64,000 nt of DNA from Streptomyces sp. NRRL B-3428 (GTDB lineage: Bacteria > Actinomycetota > Actinomycetes > Streptomycetales > Streptomycetaceae). Location: NCBI GenBank assembly GCA_000721375.1, contig JOGW01000003.1, forward strand, positions 124,001-188,000, read 5' to 3'. Of this stretch, positions 1 through 7,539 are shown piece by piece. Position 1 is the first letter of the stretch, and each line of letters opens with the position of its first letter. Position numbers and translations under genes: made by a program. The notes under the pieces are model-generated. The model was given only the letters and a program-made list of their open reading frames with translations. It had not been told where the DNA came from and ran no database searches.

Positions 1-377
1 TGACCGGGGAGGAGGCGGCCGCGGCCCTGACCCCCATCGAGCAGGACGAACTGCCCGCGGGCACCCCGCTCGACGAGTTCCTCGGCACCATCGCGTGGCC
101 GGACGCGGTGGCCGGCTGTGCGCTCACCATCGAGCGTCTGATGCTGCCGCCGACGGCGGAGGCCTCGGTTCCGGACGGTCTGAACGAGAAGCAGTTGGCC
201 AAGTGGGTCGGCAGGCACCCGGACCGTCAGGAGGTGCGGATGACCGTGGCGGTGCTGCGGGGCGGCAAGCGCGAGTCGGCGATCAGGCTGCGCGAGAAGG
301 ACTCCCCGACGGATGTGCTGACCGGCTCGGACCTGGTGCCGGGTCTCGCGGAGGCACTGGCGGCGACGTTCGCCTAG
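1..377 (+). CDS. PPA1309-like conserved protein, 3' end only
   Basis: This is the C-terminal part of a gene that begins before the window. The open frame runs from the first bases to a TAG at 375-377 and translates to an uninterrupted soluble sequence of about 124 residues. It includes a conserved-looking block around 'LERLMLPP'-type residues (here TIERLMLPP) and 'RQEVRMTVAVLRGG'. No membrane segment or catalytic motif is visible. Its place next to the convergent PDZ/Lon-like gene fits the small actinobacterial PPA1309 family, whose function is unknown to me. The family call rests on recalled similarity and context; the coding call rests on codon bias. Confidence 0.7.
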   Translation, partial: TGEEAAAALTPIEQDELPAGTPLDEFLGTIAWPDAVAGCALTIERLMLPPTAEASVPDGLNEKQLAKWVGRHPDRQEVRMTVAVLRGGKRESAIRLREKDSPTDVLTGSDLVPGLAEALAATFA

Positions 378-378
378 A

Positions 379-395
379 GCTCTTTCGACAAGAGC
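379..395 (+). terminator. small hairpin just after the PPA1309-like gene
   Basis: GCTCTT-TCGAC-AAGAGC forms a 6-bp stem with a 5-nt loop two bases after the stop codon and is followed by TTCCTT. It could terminate the upstream gene but is weak beside the much larger inverted repeat at 402-490. Confidence 0.35.
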
Positions 396-401
396 TTCCT
401 T

Positions 402-490
402 GCGTCGATACGAGGAGGGGGCGCCGCATCGGATGCGGCGCCCCCTCCTCGTAGCTCCTCGTAATTCCTCGCAATTCCTCGTATCGACGC
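402..490. terminator. nested bidirectional terminator between convergent genes
   Basis: An inner palindrome pairs 409-430 with 432-453 (22 matched positions, centre at 431). An outer pair matches 402-416 (GCGTCGATACGAGGA) with 476-490. The inner left arm begins with the same TACGAGGA that the outer right arm can also pair with, so the two stems are alternatives. The 3' side repeats TCCTCGTA / TTCCTCG several times. It lies exactly between the stop codons at 377 (+) and 507 (-). Confidence 0.7.
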
Positions 491-506
491 TTGACGATCC
501 GCTCCC

Positions 507-1595
507 CTACTTCACGGAGCAGGACGGCAGCTCCGAGGTCTTGCCCGCGCGGATCTTGTTCAGGGAGTCCATCGCGTCGTCGATGGTCTTCACCCTGACG
601 AGGGTGAGGCCGTCGGGGATGTCCTTGGCGGCCGAGGCGCAGTTGTCCTCGGGGGTGAGGAAGTACTCCGCGCCCTTGCTGCGGGCGCCGACGGTCTTCA
701 TCTCGATGCCGCCGATCGGACCGACCTTGCCGTCGTCGTCGATGGTGCCGGTGCCCGCGACGAACTTGCCGCCCGTGAGGTCCTCGGGGGTCAGCTTGTC
801 GACGATGCCGAGCGCGAACATCAGACCGGCGCTGGGGCCGCCCACGTCGGCGAGCTTGATGTCGATGGTGAACGGGAAGATGTGGTCGGGCCCGGCGTGG
901 ATGCCGACGACCGCCCGGCCGTCCTCGGGTGCCTTCTCGGTGGTGACGACGACCTTCTCGGTGCCCGTGGCCTCCTTGCGGGCCTTCTCGGCCGCGGCGG
1001 CCTCCTTGGCGGGGATGATCGTGAAGACCACGTCCTCGCCGGGCTTGTGCTTGGTCACGAGCTTGGCCACGTCGTCGGGCTGCTCGACCGCGGTGCCGTC
1101 CACTTCCTTGATGACATCGCCGGCGTGCAGCTTGCCCTCGGAGGGGCTGTCCTTCACGACGCTGGCGACCACGACGCGGGTCTCGAAGGGGATGTCCAGC
1201 TCCGTGAGCGCCGCGGCCTTGGCGCTCTCCTGGGACTGGCTGAACTCCTCTGCGTTCTCCTGCGTCGACTCCTCCTCCGTCTTGCCGTCGGGGTAGAGGG
1301 TGTCGTGCGGGACGACGAGGTTGTCGTGGGAGATCCAGCCGTAGACGGCCTCGAAGAGGTTCATCTTGTAGTCGGCGCTGGTGACGCGGACCGTCGTCAT
1401 GTTGAGGTTGCCGGTCGTCGGGTACGTCTTGTGGCCCGAGATCTGCAGCACCGGCTCGCCGTCGAGGTCGCCGAGGGTGTTCACCGTCGGGCCCGGGGAC
1501 ATCTCCGAGTACGGGACTTTGATCAGCACACCCGCGCAGAGCAGCGCGATCAGCATCAAGGTGGAGGCGAGCATGGTCGCGGTGCGGCGAGGCAT
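507..1595 (-). CDS. YlbL-type PDZ domain, Lon-like serine protease, membrane anchored
   Basis: A 362-residue protein. Residues 8-26 form an N-terminal membrane anchor with no signal peptidase site. A PDZ domain lies at about 130-200 and a C-terminal S16 (Lon) protease domain at about 235-350. The predicted Ser-Lys dyad is Ser255 in GGPSAGL and Lys300 in GGIEMK; the 45-residue spacing matches Lon enzymes. Family knowledge: the Bacillus homologue YlbL is a membrane-bound protease that degrades a DNA-damage checkpoint inhibitor. Whether this protein has a similar substrate is unknown. The ATG at 1595 leaves a leader suited to the anchor. The gene is transcribed toward the PPA1309-like gene. Confidence 0.9.
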   Translation of the reverse strand: MPRRTATMLASTLMLIALLCAGVLIKVPYSEMSPGPTVNTLGDLDGEPVLQISGHKTYPTTGNLNMTTVRVTSADYKMNLFEAVYGWISHDNLVVPHDTLYPDGKTEEESTQENAEEFSQSQESAKAAALTELDIPFETRVVVASVVKDSPSEGKLHAGDVIKEVDGTAVEQPDDVAKLVTKHKPGEDVVFTIIPAKEAAAAEKARKEATGTEKVVVTTEKAPEDGRAVVGIHAGPDHIFPFTIDIKLADVGGPSAGLMFALGIVDKLTPEDLTGGKFVAGTGTIDDDGKVGPIGGIEMKTVGARSKGAEYFLTPEDNCASAAKDIPDGLTLVRVKTIDDAMDSLNKIRAGKTSELPSCSVK

Positions 1596-1693
1596 GGAAC
1601 GACAGTACGGGACGCGCCTGTCAGTGCACCCCTGGGGCCGGTCCGTCCGTGGTCTCGCGCGGTGCCGGCCGGTACCGGCGGCTCGCTTGGACG

Positions 1694-1885
1694 TCAGGCG
1701 GCGTCCGTCCCCGGGTCCGTCTTGGCGGCGCTGTTCTCCATCGCATTACGGAACTTCGCGTATCCGGCGAGCTCCGTGACATCGCCCGTACGTCCGGACT
1801 TACGGGCGCGTGTGGCCCAACTGCCCCAGAGGGCCGCCCCGATCGCGGCGAAAAGCGGAATCAGCAGCCATGCGAGCGACCCCAT
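1694..1885 (-). CDS. small single-pass membrane protein
   Basis: A 63-residue protein with one hydrophobic segment at residues 3-21 (LAWLLIPLFAAIGAALW), then a basic stretch (TRARK) and a soluble, alanine-rich tail. The topology suggests an N-out/C-in anchor. GC at third positions is high and the start ATG is clear. It lies about 100 bp upstream of the ylbL-like gene on the same strand and may be co-transcribed with it. I do not recognise a family; small proteins of this kind are common in streptomycetes. Confidence 0.6.
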   Translation of the reverse strand: MGSLAWLLIPLFAAIGAALWGSWATRARKSGRTGDVTELAGYAKFRNAMENSAAKTDPGTDAA

Positions 1886-1910
1886 GCCGACCTCCCGACC
1901 CCAACTGACC

Positions 1911-1952
1911 GATCACTACTGAGTGATCAGCAGATTAGCCATCCGTACGGAT
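1911..1952. promoter_or_regulatory. two adjacent palindromes upstream of the small membrane gene
   Basis: GATCACT-ACTG-AGTGATC (1911-1928) and the 12-bp perfect palindrome ATCCGTACGGAT (1941-1952) lie 25-70 bp upstream of the ATG at 1885, in a locally AT-richer stretch. Their position fits operators for a repressor or the moaE transcript end. The regulator is unknown. Confidence 0.35.
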
Positions 1953-2016
1953 AACGCTCACGGCAGGGGTTGGGTTACGCAACCGGAGGGACTTGAGTGG
2001 CTGAGGTGGTCCCGGG

Positions 2017-2075
2017 TCAGCAGGCGCCGGCTCGGGGACCAGCAGGCGCCGGCTCGGGGCTCAGCAGGCGCCGAC
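2017..2075. repeat. 22-bp tandem repeat copying the moaE 3' end
   Basis: Two complete 22-bp units (2017-2038 and 2039-2060; TCAGCAGGCGCCGGCTCGGG type) are followed by a partial unit from 2061 that is itself the last codons and stop of moaE (GGCGCCTGCTGA on the minus strand). The stop region of moaE has therefore been duplicated twice downstream. Confidence 0.8.
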
Positions 2076-2531
2076 CCACTCCTCGGTGCCGTCCGAGAAC
2101 TTCTGGTGCTTCCAGATCGGCACCTCGTGCTTGAGGGTGTCGATCAGCTGCCGGCTCGCCTCGAAGGCCTCGCCGCGGTGCGGACAGGAGACAGCGACGA
2201 CCACGGCGATGTCCCCGACCTCCAGGTCCCCCACGCGGTGGACGGCCGCGAGCGCCCGTACCGGATAGTCCGCGCACACCTTCTCGGCGACGCGGCGCAG
2301 CTCGGCCTCCGCGCTGGGGTGGCAGGAGTAGCCGAGCGCGTCGACGTCGGCGCCCCCGTCGTGATTGCGCACGGTGCCCACGAAGAGCGTGGTGCCGCCG
2401 GCCGCGCTGTCGCCGACGGCCGTGAAGACCTCGTCGACGGAGAGCGGGGTCTCGCGGATGGCAAGCAGCCGGATCGGATCCTGCGCCGCCTGCTCGCCTG
2501 GGTGGTCATACCGTGCAGCCATGGGGTCCAT
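2061..2531 (-). CDS. moaE: molybdopterin synthase catalytic subunit MoaE
   Basis: A 156-residue protein matching the large subunit of molybdopterin synthase, which puts the dithiolene sulfurs into precursor Z to make molybdopterin. The conserved His-Arg pair is at 118-119 (SCPHRGEAF). The catalytic lysine region is at 141-144 in VPIWKHQKF, followed by the typical DGTEEWVG end. The first about 18 residues are variable, and ATG at 2522 (residue 4) is an equal start choice. No moaD is adjacent. The window also holds moeZ, which would charge the MoaD partner, and narG, which uses the finished cofactor. Confidence 0.93.
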   Translation of the reverse strand: MDPMAARYDHPGEQAAQDPIRLLAIRETPLSVDEVFTAVGDSAAGGTTLFVGTVRNHDGGADVDALGYSCHPSAEAELRRVAEKVCADYPVRALAAVHRVGDLEVGDIAVVVAVSCPHRGEAFEASRQLIDTLKHEVPIWKHQKFSDGTEEWVGAC

Positions 2532-2616
2532 GGTGCCGTACGGCGGTGAGATCGCGGAATAGCGGTTTCGACCGGGGGTGCGGGTGGGGTGTCGGAGGGT
2601 TCTACAGGCGGGTGCG

Positions 2617-2644
2617 TTGTCAGTGGGCGTCGATAGCCTGACAA
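2617..2644. promoter_or_regulatory. inverted repeat upstream of moaE
   Basis: TTGTCAG (2617-2623) and CTGACAA (2638-2644) form a perfect 7-bp inverted repeat with a 14-bp spacer, 86-113 bp upstream of the moaE start and in the gap behind the epimerase gene. The geometry, with arms about two helical turns apart, fits a dimeric regulator. No regulator can be named. Confidence 0.3.
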
Positions 2645-2681
2645 AGGGCTTCGGCCCCCGGGTGGGCGGGGACTGTCCGGG

Positions 2682-3788
2682 TCACACCCCCCGCCGCTTC
2701 CGCGCCCTCCGTACCACCGCCGCCGCGCCCAGCAGCGCCACCGTCGCGCCCGCCGCACCCGCGGCCGTGGCGTCCTTGCGGCCGAGGCGTCGGCCCGCGA
2801 CCGTGTGGCGGCCCTGCACCTCTTCCAGGAGTTCGGCGAGGACCTCCTCGTTGGTCCACTGGGGGCGCCAGCCCGCGTCGTGGAGGCCGCTGACGCTGAC
2901 GACCCAGGGGTGCATCGTGTACGCGAGGTCGCCCGCCGGGGACGGGGTGAGGCCGATGCGGTGGAGGCGGGCGGCGGCGCCGAGTGCCACGGCCGAGGGG
3001 AGCTCCATGCGGCGGATGCCGCTCAGCTCCTCGATCTCCTCCTGTTCGAGCCAGCCGTCGCAGCCGACGGCGAGTTCGCCCTCGACCTTCTCCAGGACCG
3101 CGTATTCGAGGGCGCTGCACAGGTCGTCGACATGGCAGAACTGCCAGGTGGGACGGGAGCCCGCGACCACGAGGAGGCGGGGGGACTCGAAGTAGCGGGT
3201 CAGGGCGGTGTCCGTGCCGCCGACCAGGACCGCCGGGCGCAGGACCGTGACGTTCAGGCCGGGGTGCGCGCGGGGGGCGCGGCGGGCCAGGCGCTCGATT
3301 TCGAGGAGGTCGCCGACGCCGGTCGCCTCGGCGGTGGCCTTGAGCTCCGCGTCCTCGGAGAGGGGGAGCTCGTTCTCGGGCAGGGCGCCGTAGACCATCG
3401 CGGAGGTGCACAGGATCACCCGGTGGACGCCGGCTGCCGCGGCCGCCGTGAGGACCGTCTGAGTGCCGCGCACGTTGTACGCGGTGCGCGCGGCCGCGTC
3501 CGTCTCCAGGTCGAGGTCGAGCGCCAGGTGCACCACCACGTCCGCGCCGCGCAGCTTCTCGGCGATCGCCGGGTCCCGTACGTCCAGGATGTGCCACTGG
3601 GCCGCGGCGCACTCGCCACGGCGCTCGTCGATGGCGATGACCTGCTTGATCTCTTCGGACGCGACCAGGCGCTCGACGAGCTTCGCGCCCACGCCGGTGG
3701 CCGCGCCGGTCACAGCCACCACTGGGCCGCGACCGCCCATGGTTGAGTCGTTTCGCGCTGCGCGAACCTTCGGATCCGGGGAACTCAC
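2682..3788 (-). CDS. NAD-dependent epimerase/dehydratase (extended SDR) with C-terminal hydrophobic tail
   Basis: With the GTG at 3788 the protein has 368 residues. That GTG has a good ribosome site (GGAGA 9 bases upstream) and gives the N-terminus MSSPDPKVRAARN; a later ATG at 3740 would remove 16 residues. The Rossmann nucleotide motif is GAATGVGAKL at about residues 28-37, followed by the extended-SDR acidic residue loop and an LDVRD segment. The last about 35 residues contain a hydrophobic helix (GAAGATVALLGAAAVV) ending in a basic RRARKRRG tail, which suggests loose membrane attachment. The substrate is unknown, likely a nucleotide sugar or similar. It is divergent from the DUF2342 gene. 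Confidence 0.85.
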   Translation of the reverse strand: MSSPDPKVRAARNDSTMGGRGPVVAVTGAATGVGAKLVERLVASEEIKQVIAIDERRGECAAAQWHILDVRDPAIAEKLRGADVVVHLALDLDLETDAAARTAYNVRGTQTVLTAAAAAGVHRVILCTSAMVYGALPENELPLSEDAELKATAEATGVGDLLEIERLARRAPRAHPGLNVTVLRPAVLVGGTDTALTRYFESPRLLVVAGSRPTWQFCHVDDLCSALEYAVLEKVEGELAVGCDGWLEQEEIEELSGIRRMELPSAVALGAAARLHRIGLTPSPAGDLAYTMHPWVVSVSGLHDAGWRPQWTNEEVLAELLEEVQGRHTVAGRRLGRKDATAAGAAGATVALLGAAAVVRRARKRRGV

Positions 3789-3813
3789 CAGGCGTCTCCA
3801 GCGGTTGTCTTCA

Positions 3814-3840
3814 GTACGTACGTGAATGACGCGTACGTAC
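3814..3840. promoter_or_regulatory. 9-bp inverted repeat in a divergent promoter region
   Basis: GTACGTACG (3814-3822) and CGTACGTAC (3832-3840) are perfect inverted copies separated by 9 bp, in the 203-bp region between the divergent starts at 3788 (-) and 3992 (+). A dimeric repressor bound here could control both genes. Confidence 0.4.
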
Positions 3841-3991
3841 CAGGTGACGTCCATCCTGCCGCAGGCCCTGCGGTGGCGGAGCACCGAGGCCCGAAGCGGG
3901 CCGGGTGTCTACGCTGGGTGGTGAGACCCGGTCTCAAGTCGGGCAGTCGCCGTCGGCAGTCAGCCGGCGGCCCTACGAGCCGAGGATTCCC

Positions 3992-5485
3992 GTGAGTGAC
4001 ACCCCATTCGGATTCGGCCTTCCGCCGGAGGAGCCGGAAGACGGCGACGAAGGCAAGAAGAAGGATCAGCAGGGCGGTGGCCAGGGCGGACCGGCTAATC
4101 CGTTCGGATTCGGGTTCCCGGGAATGGGCGGCCCGGGCGGTCTCGGCGGTCCCGGCGGTCCGGGGGGCGACAACCCCTTCGCCGCCATGTTCGGGTCCAT
4201 GAATCCGAACGACCTGGGCGCCGCGTTCCAGCAGCTCGGCCAGATGCTCTCGTACGAGGGCGGCCCGGTGAACTGGGACATGGCCAAGCAGATCGCCCGC
4301 CAGACGGTCGCCCAGGGCACCTCGGACGGCACCAAGGACGCCAGCGTCGGTACGGCCGAGCGCGCCGCGGTCGAGGAGGCCGTGCGCCTGGCGGACCTGT
4401 GGCTGGACGGCGCGACCTCGCTGCCCTCGGGTGCGAACACGGCCGTGGCCTGGTCGCGCGCCGAGTGGGTCGAGGCCACCATCCCGGTGTGGCAGGAGCT
4501 CGTGGACCCGGTCGCCGAGCGCGTGGGGAACGCGATGGGTGACGTACTGCCCGAGGAGATGCAGGCCATGGCGGGCCCGCTGATCGGGATGATGAAATCC
4601 ATGGGCGGGGCCATGTTCGGCCAGCAGATCGGCCAGGCCGTGGGCGTGCTCGCGGGCGAGGTCGTCGGGTCGACGGATATCGGCCTGCCCCTCGGCCCGG
4701 CGGGCAAGGCCGCGCTGCTTCCCGTGAACATCCAGGCCTTCGGCAAGGACCTGGGCATCGACCAGAACGAGGTGCGGCTCTACCTCGCCCTGCGCGAGGC
4801 CGCCCACCAGCGGCTCTTCGCCCACGTGCCGTGGCTGCGCTCGCACCTGTTCGGTGCCGTCGAGGGCTATGCGCGCGGCATCAAGGTGGACACCACCAAG
4901 CTGGAGGACGTGGTCGGCCAGTTCGACCCGTCGAACCCGGAGGAGCTGCAGAACGCGCTGCAGTCGGGCATGTTCCAGCCCCAGGACACCCCCGAGCAGA
5001 AGGCCGCGCTCGCTCGTCTGGAGACGGCGCTCGCGCTGGTCGAGGGCTGGGTGGACGCGGTGGTGCACGAGGCCGCCAAGGACCGTCTGACCTCGGCGAA
5101 CGCCCTGCGCGAGACCCTGCGCCGACGCCGCGCGAGCGGTGGTCCCGCCGAGCAGACCTTCGCCACGCTCATCGGTCTGGAGCTGCGTCCCCGCCGGCTG
5201 CGTGACGCCTCGCGCCTGTGGGCCTCGCTCACCGACGCCCGTGGTGTGGACGGCCGCGACGGCCTGTGGGCGCACCCGGACATGCTGCCGACGGCCAATG
5301 ACCTGGACGACCCGGACGGTTTCGTGCACCGCGGCGACCCGTCGGCGGACGGCGCCGGGGACGACGAGCCGAAGCTCGACTTCGATGCGATCGACAAGAT
5401 GCTGGGCGAGGCGGCCGGCTCGGGTCCGGACCTGAAGAAGCACGACGACAAGAGCAGCGACGACAAGGACGACGACAGCAAGTGA
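3992..5485 (+). CDS. DUF2342 / zincin-like 'zinc-dependent metalloprotease' family protein
   Basis: With the GTG at 3992 (GAGGA ribosome site 5-9 bases upstream) the protein has 497 residues. It opens with a Gly/Pro-rich, low-complexity region (about residues 5-65, with FGFG and GGPGG runs), then an alpha-helical core of the DUF2342 / TIGR03624 type. A helix near the middle reads REAAHQRLFAHVPWLR; a canonical HEXXH is not present, so the zinc protease name is uncertain. The C-terminus is acidic and lysine-rich (SSDDKDDDSK). An M. tuberculosis relative occupies the same place near whiB7 (recalled as Rv3195). Its stop overlaps the start of the NUDIX gene by 4 bp, so the two are translationally coupled. 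Confidence 0.85.
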   Translation: MSDTPFGFGLPPEEPEDGDEGKKKDQQGGGQGGPANPFGFGFPGMGGPGGLGGPGGPGGDNPFAAMFGSMNPNDLGAAFQQLGQMLSYEGGPVNWDMAKQIARQTVAQGTSDGTKDASVGTAERAAVEEAVRLADLWLDGATSLPSGANTAVAWSRAEWVEATIPVWQELVDPVAERVGNAMGDVLPEEMQAMAGPLIGMMKSMGGAMFGQQIGQAVGVLAGEVVGSTDIGLPLGPAGKAALLPVNIQAFGKDLGIDQNEVRLYLALREAAHQRLFAHVPWLRSHLFGAVEGYARGIKVDTTKLEDVVGQFDPSNPEELQNALQSGMFQPQDTPEQKAALARLETALALVEGWVDAVVHEAAKDRLTSANALRETLRRRRASGGPAEQTFATLIGLELRPRRLRDASRLWASLTDARGVDGRDGLWAHPDMLPTANDLDDPDGFVHRGDPSADGAGDDEPKLDFDAIDKMLGEAAGSGPDLKKHDDKSSDDKDDDSK

Positions 5486-6003
5486 GCCTGCACGAGAACG
5501 CCACCCTCGTACTGAAGTCGTACGAGGACCAGGCAGAGCTGCGCCGGCAGTATCTGGACCACCTCGCCGCCCATGAGGACGGCATGTGGAAGGCCTGCGA
5601 GGCCGGGCATCTGACGGCCTCCGCCCTGGTCGTCGACCCGACGCGCGGCAAGGTGCTGCTGACGCTGCACAAGAAGCTCAACATGTGGCTGCAGATGGGC
5701 GGCCACTGCGAGCCCGGCGACGTATCCCTTGAAGCCGCCGCCCTGCGCGAAGGCACGGAGGAGTCCGGGATCGAGGGGCTCACGCTGCTCGACGGCGGGC
5801 CGGTGCGCCTGGACCGGCACCCCATCCCGGCGCCCTGCAACTGGCACCTCGACGTGCAGTACGCCGCCATCGCGCCGGCCGGAGCGGTCGAGGCGATCAG
5901 CGAGGAGTCCCTCGACCTGAAGTGGTACGCGTACGACGAGGTCGCCTCGGTGGCCGACGAGTCCGTGGTGCGGCTGATGGAGCGGGTGCGGGCCCGGCTC
6001 TGA
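5482..6003 (+). CDS. NUDIX hydrolase
   Basis: A 173-residue protein starting at the GTG inside the GTGA overlap with the upstream stop. The Nudix box is complete, from GHCEPGD to REGTEESGI, with the metal-binding REXXEE glutamates. Nudix enzymes hydrolyse nucleoside diphosphates linked to another group; the substrate cannot be read from sequence. The N-terminal segment up to about residue 40 is helical and lies outside the fold. Coupling to the DUF2342 gene suggests a shared role or only shared expression. A strong terminator follows at 6025-6059. Confidence 0.9.
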   Translation: MSLHENATLVLKSYEDQAELRRQYLDHLAAHEDGMWKACEAGHLTASALVVDPTRGKVLLTLHKKLNMWLQMGGHCEPGDVSLEAAALREGTEESGIEGLTLLDGGPVRLDRHPIPAPCNWHLDVQYAAIAPAGAVEAISEESLDLKWYAYDEVASVADESVVRLMERVRARL

Positions 6004-6024
6004 CGGTCATGGGTACGGACATGA

Positions 6025-6059
6025 GTAAGGGGCGGACACCGTGGGTGCCCGCCCCTTAC
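6025..6059. terminator. bidirectional terminator
   Basis: GTAAGGGGCGG (6025-6035) pairs perfectly with CCGCCCCTTAC (6049-6059) around a 13-nt loop. It lies midway between the convergent stops at 6003 (+) and 6070 (-). Confidence 0.75.
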
Positions 6060-6069
6060 AACTGACCTG

Positions 6070-6825
6070 CTACGACCAGTCGTTGCCTCGGTTCTGGCCG
6101 CGGGCACCCTGCTGGCCGAGACCGAGCTGAGCGGCAGCACCCGACCCGATCACCGCGTTCTGCGGCGGCATGACCTCGCTGGGCTGGACCAGGACGAAGC
6201 CCTGGCCGAGGAAGCTGAGCTCCCAGCCCTCGCCGGTGTTGCCGCGACGGCGGCGCACCGAGGTGTTGGTCGTCTGCGCCTGCATCTGTACGCGCAGCGA
6301 CGTGGACCAGGCGACGATCGCGTCAGCGTCGACGTTCACGTACTTCTCGGGCGTGACCTGCATCAGCAGCGGCTGGCCCGAGGTCATGAGCGCGACCTTG
6401 CCGGTACCGGTGATGTTGAGCTGGTACTTGCCCGAACCGGAGATGCCGTACTGGCTGTCCACGGCGATCACTTCGTGGTTGAGCTGGGTGTCGAGCGCCA
6501 GGACGTACTGGCTGTCGACGGTCAGCCCTTCGCGCTCCACGTCCATCAGGTGGATGTGCTGCGCGAGGTTGGCCAGATAGACGGTGCCCTGGCCGGAGCA
6601 GCGCATCAGGTCGAGACCCTCGCCGGTACGCGCCTGGGACCGGCGCTGCCCGGCCGACTGGTACTCACCGTCGAACTCGACGAGCCCCTGGTACGCGACC
6701 ATCGCACCCTTGCGGGCGAGGAGGTCGTCATGGCCCTGCAACGAGACCCGCAGCAACTGCGGGTTCTGCAGGGCGTAGCGCTCCTGCGTCTGCGCTTCGC
6801 CATGGCTGAAAAGTGTGCTCTGCAT
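6070..6825 (-). CDS. AIM24 family protein (third gene of TerD/AIM24 operon)
   Basis: A 251-residue protein with ATG at 6825; upstream in-frame codons overlap the preceding gene and are rejected. It is one AIM24/DUF124 beta-roll domain. Typical segments are KGAMVAYQG near residues 39-47, GEGLDLMRCSGQGTVYLA, and GSGKYQLNITGTGKVALM. The last about 25 residues are a Gln/Gly-rich tail. No signal peptide or membrane helix is present. AIM24 proteins are found in mitochondria and many bacteria; their biochemical role in bacteria is not settled. It lies 17 bp downstream of a paralogue in the same operon. Confidence 0.88.
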   Translation of the reverse strand: MQSTLFSHGEAQTQERYALQNPQLLRVSLQGHDDLLARKGAMVAYQGLVEFDGEYQSAGQRRSQARTGEGLDLMRCSGQGTVYLANLAQHIHLMDVEREGLTVDSQYVLALDTQLNHEVIAVDSQYGISGSGKYQLNITGTGKVALMTSGQPLLMQVTPEKYVNVDADAIVAWSTSLRVQMQAQTTNTSVRRRRGNTGEGWELSFLGQGFVLVQPSEVMPPQNAVIGSGAAAQLGLGQQGARGQNRGNDWS

Positions 6826-6842
6826 GGTGTGTCCGCTCCCCC

Positions 6843-7523
6843 TCAGCCCCGGATCCGCAGGCGGTCGGAGCTGTCCTCGCTCGGCTGTACGACGACGATG
6901 CCCTGCCCGGAGAAGGCCATCTGGAAGGCCTCTCCGCTGCCCCGCCCGACGAGGGAGGAGGCCTTGAAGCTGCGCTTGCCCTTCACCTTGAGGTTCGGGG
7001 ACCAGGCGAGCAGTGCGTCCGGGTCGACATAGGTCTCGTCGTCGCCGCGGCCGCAGTCGACGACGAGCGGCGTGCCGCGCGAGGTGATGGCCACCCAGCC
7101 GGTGCCGGCGATCTCGACGTTGAACAGGCCCTGCCCGGCGAACTTGGCGAGTCCCTTGACCTTCTCGACGCCCCACTGGAGGTGCGCGTCGAAGGCGAGG
7201 ACGTTGGTGCCGTTGACCGAGATCGAGTCGTTGTTGAGGTTGATGACGACCACATCGGCGCCGTAGTCGGCGAGATAGAGGAGTCCGTCACCGGTGCACT
7301 TCATGATCGGCGCGCCTTCGCCGGTGACCCACTGCGAGGCGATCTGGCGGACGGCCGGCGGGTTGGGCTCGTACTGGATGAAGCCTTCGTACGACACCAT
7401 CGAGCCGGTGCGCGCGTAGAGGTCCTGGCCGGAGGCCATGGCGACCTTGAGCATCGTGCGGCCGTGGTTCTCCATCCGGGAGACCATCGGGGTCGGGGCG
7501 TAGCCCGCGAGTTGCTGGTTCAT
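6843..7523 (-). CDS. AIM24 family protein (second gene of TerD/AIM24 operon)
   Basis: A 226-residue AIM24/DUF124 domain protein, paralogous to its neighbours. Motifs include RTGSMVSYEGFIQYEP at about 38-53, GLLYLADYGADVVVINL and GQGLFNVEIAGTGWVAI. The alternating glycine/aliphatic pattern is that of a beta-solenoid-like fold. No catalytic residues are evident. It is spaced 16 and 17 bp from its neighbours, which indicates one transcript of terD-AIM24, AIM24 and AIM24. The three copies are clearly diverged, so they probably do not simply duplicate each other and may form a hetero-oligomer (inference). Confidence 0.88.
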   Translation of the reverse strand: MNQQLAGYAPTPMVSRMENHGRTMLKVAMASGQDLYARTGSMVSYEGFIQYEPNPPAVRQIASQWVTGEGAPIMKCTGDGLLYLADYGADVVVINLNNDSISVNGTNVLAFDAHLQWGVEKVKGLAKFAGQGLFNVEIAGTGWVAITSRGTPLVVDCGRGDDETYVDPDALLAWSPNLKVKGKRSFKASSLVGRGSGEAFQMAFSGQGIVVVQPSEDSSDRLRIRG

Positions 7524-7539
7524 TGTTCTTCGGGCTCCC

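Noticed and set aside
95..474. Overlapping reading frames of 60-120 codons over the first gene and the terminator
   Set aside because: They have repetitive Arg/Gly composition typical of off-frame high-GC DNA and lie over the real gene or the hairpin.
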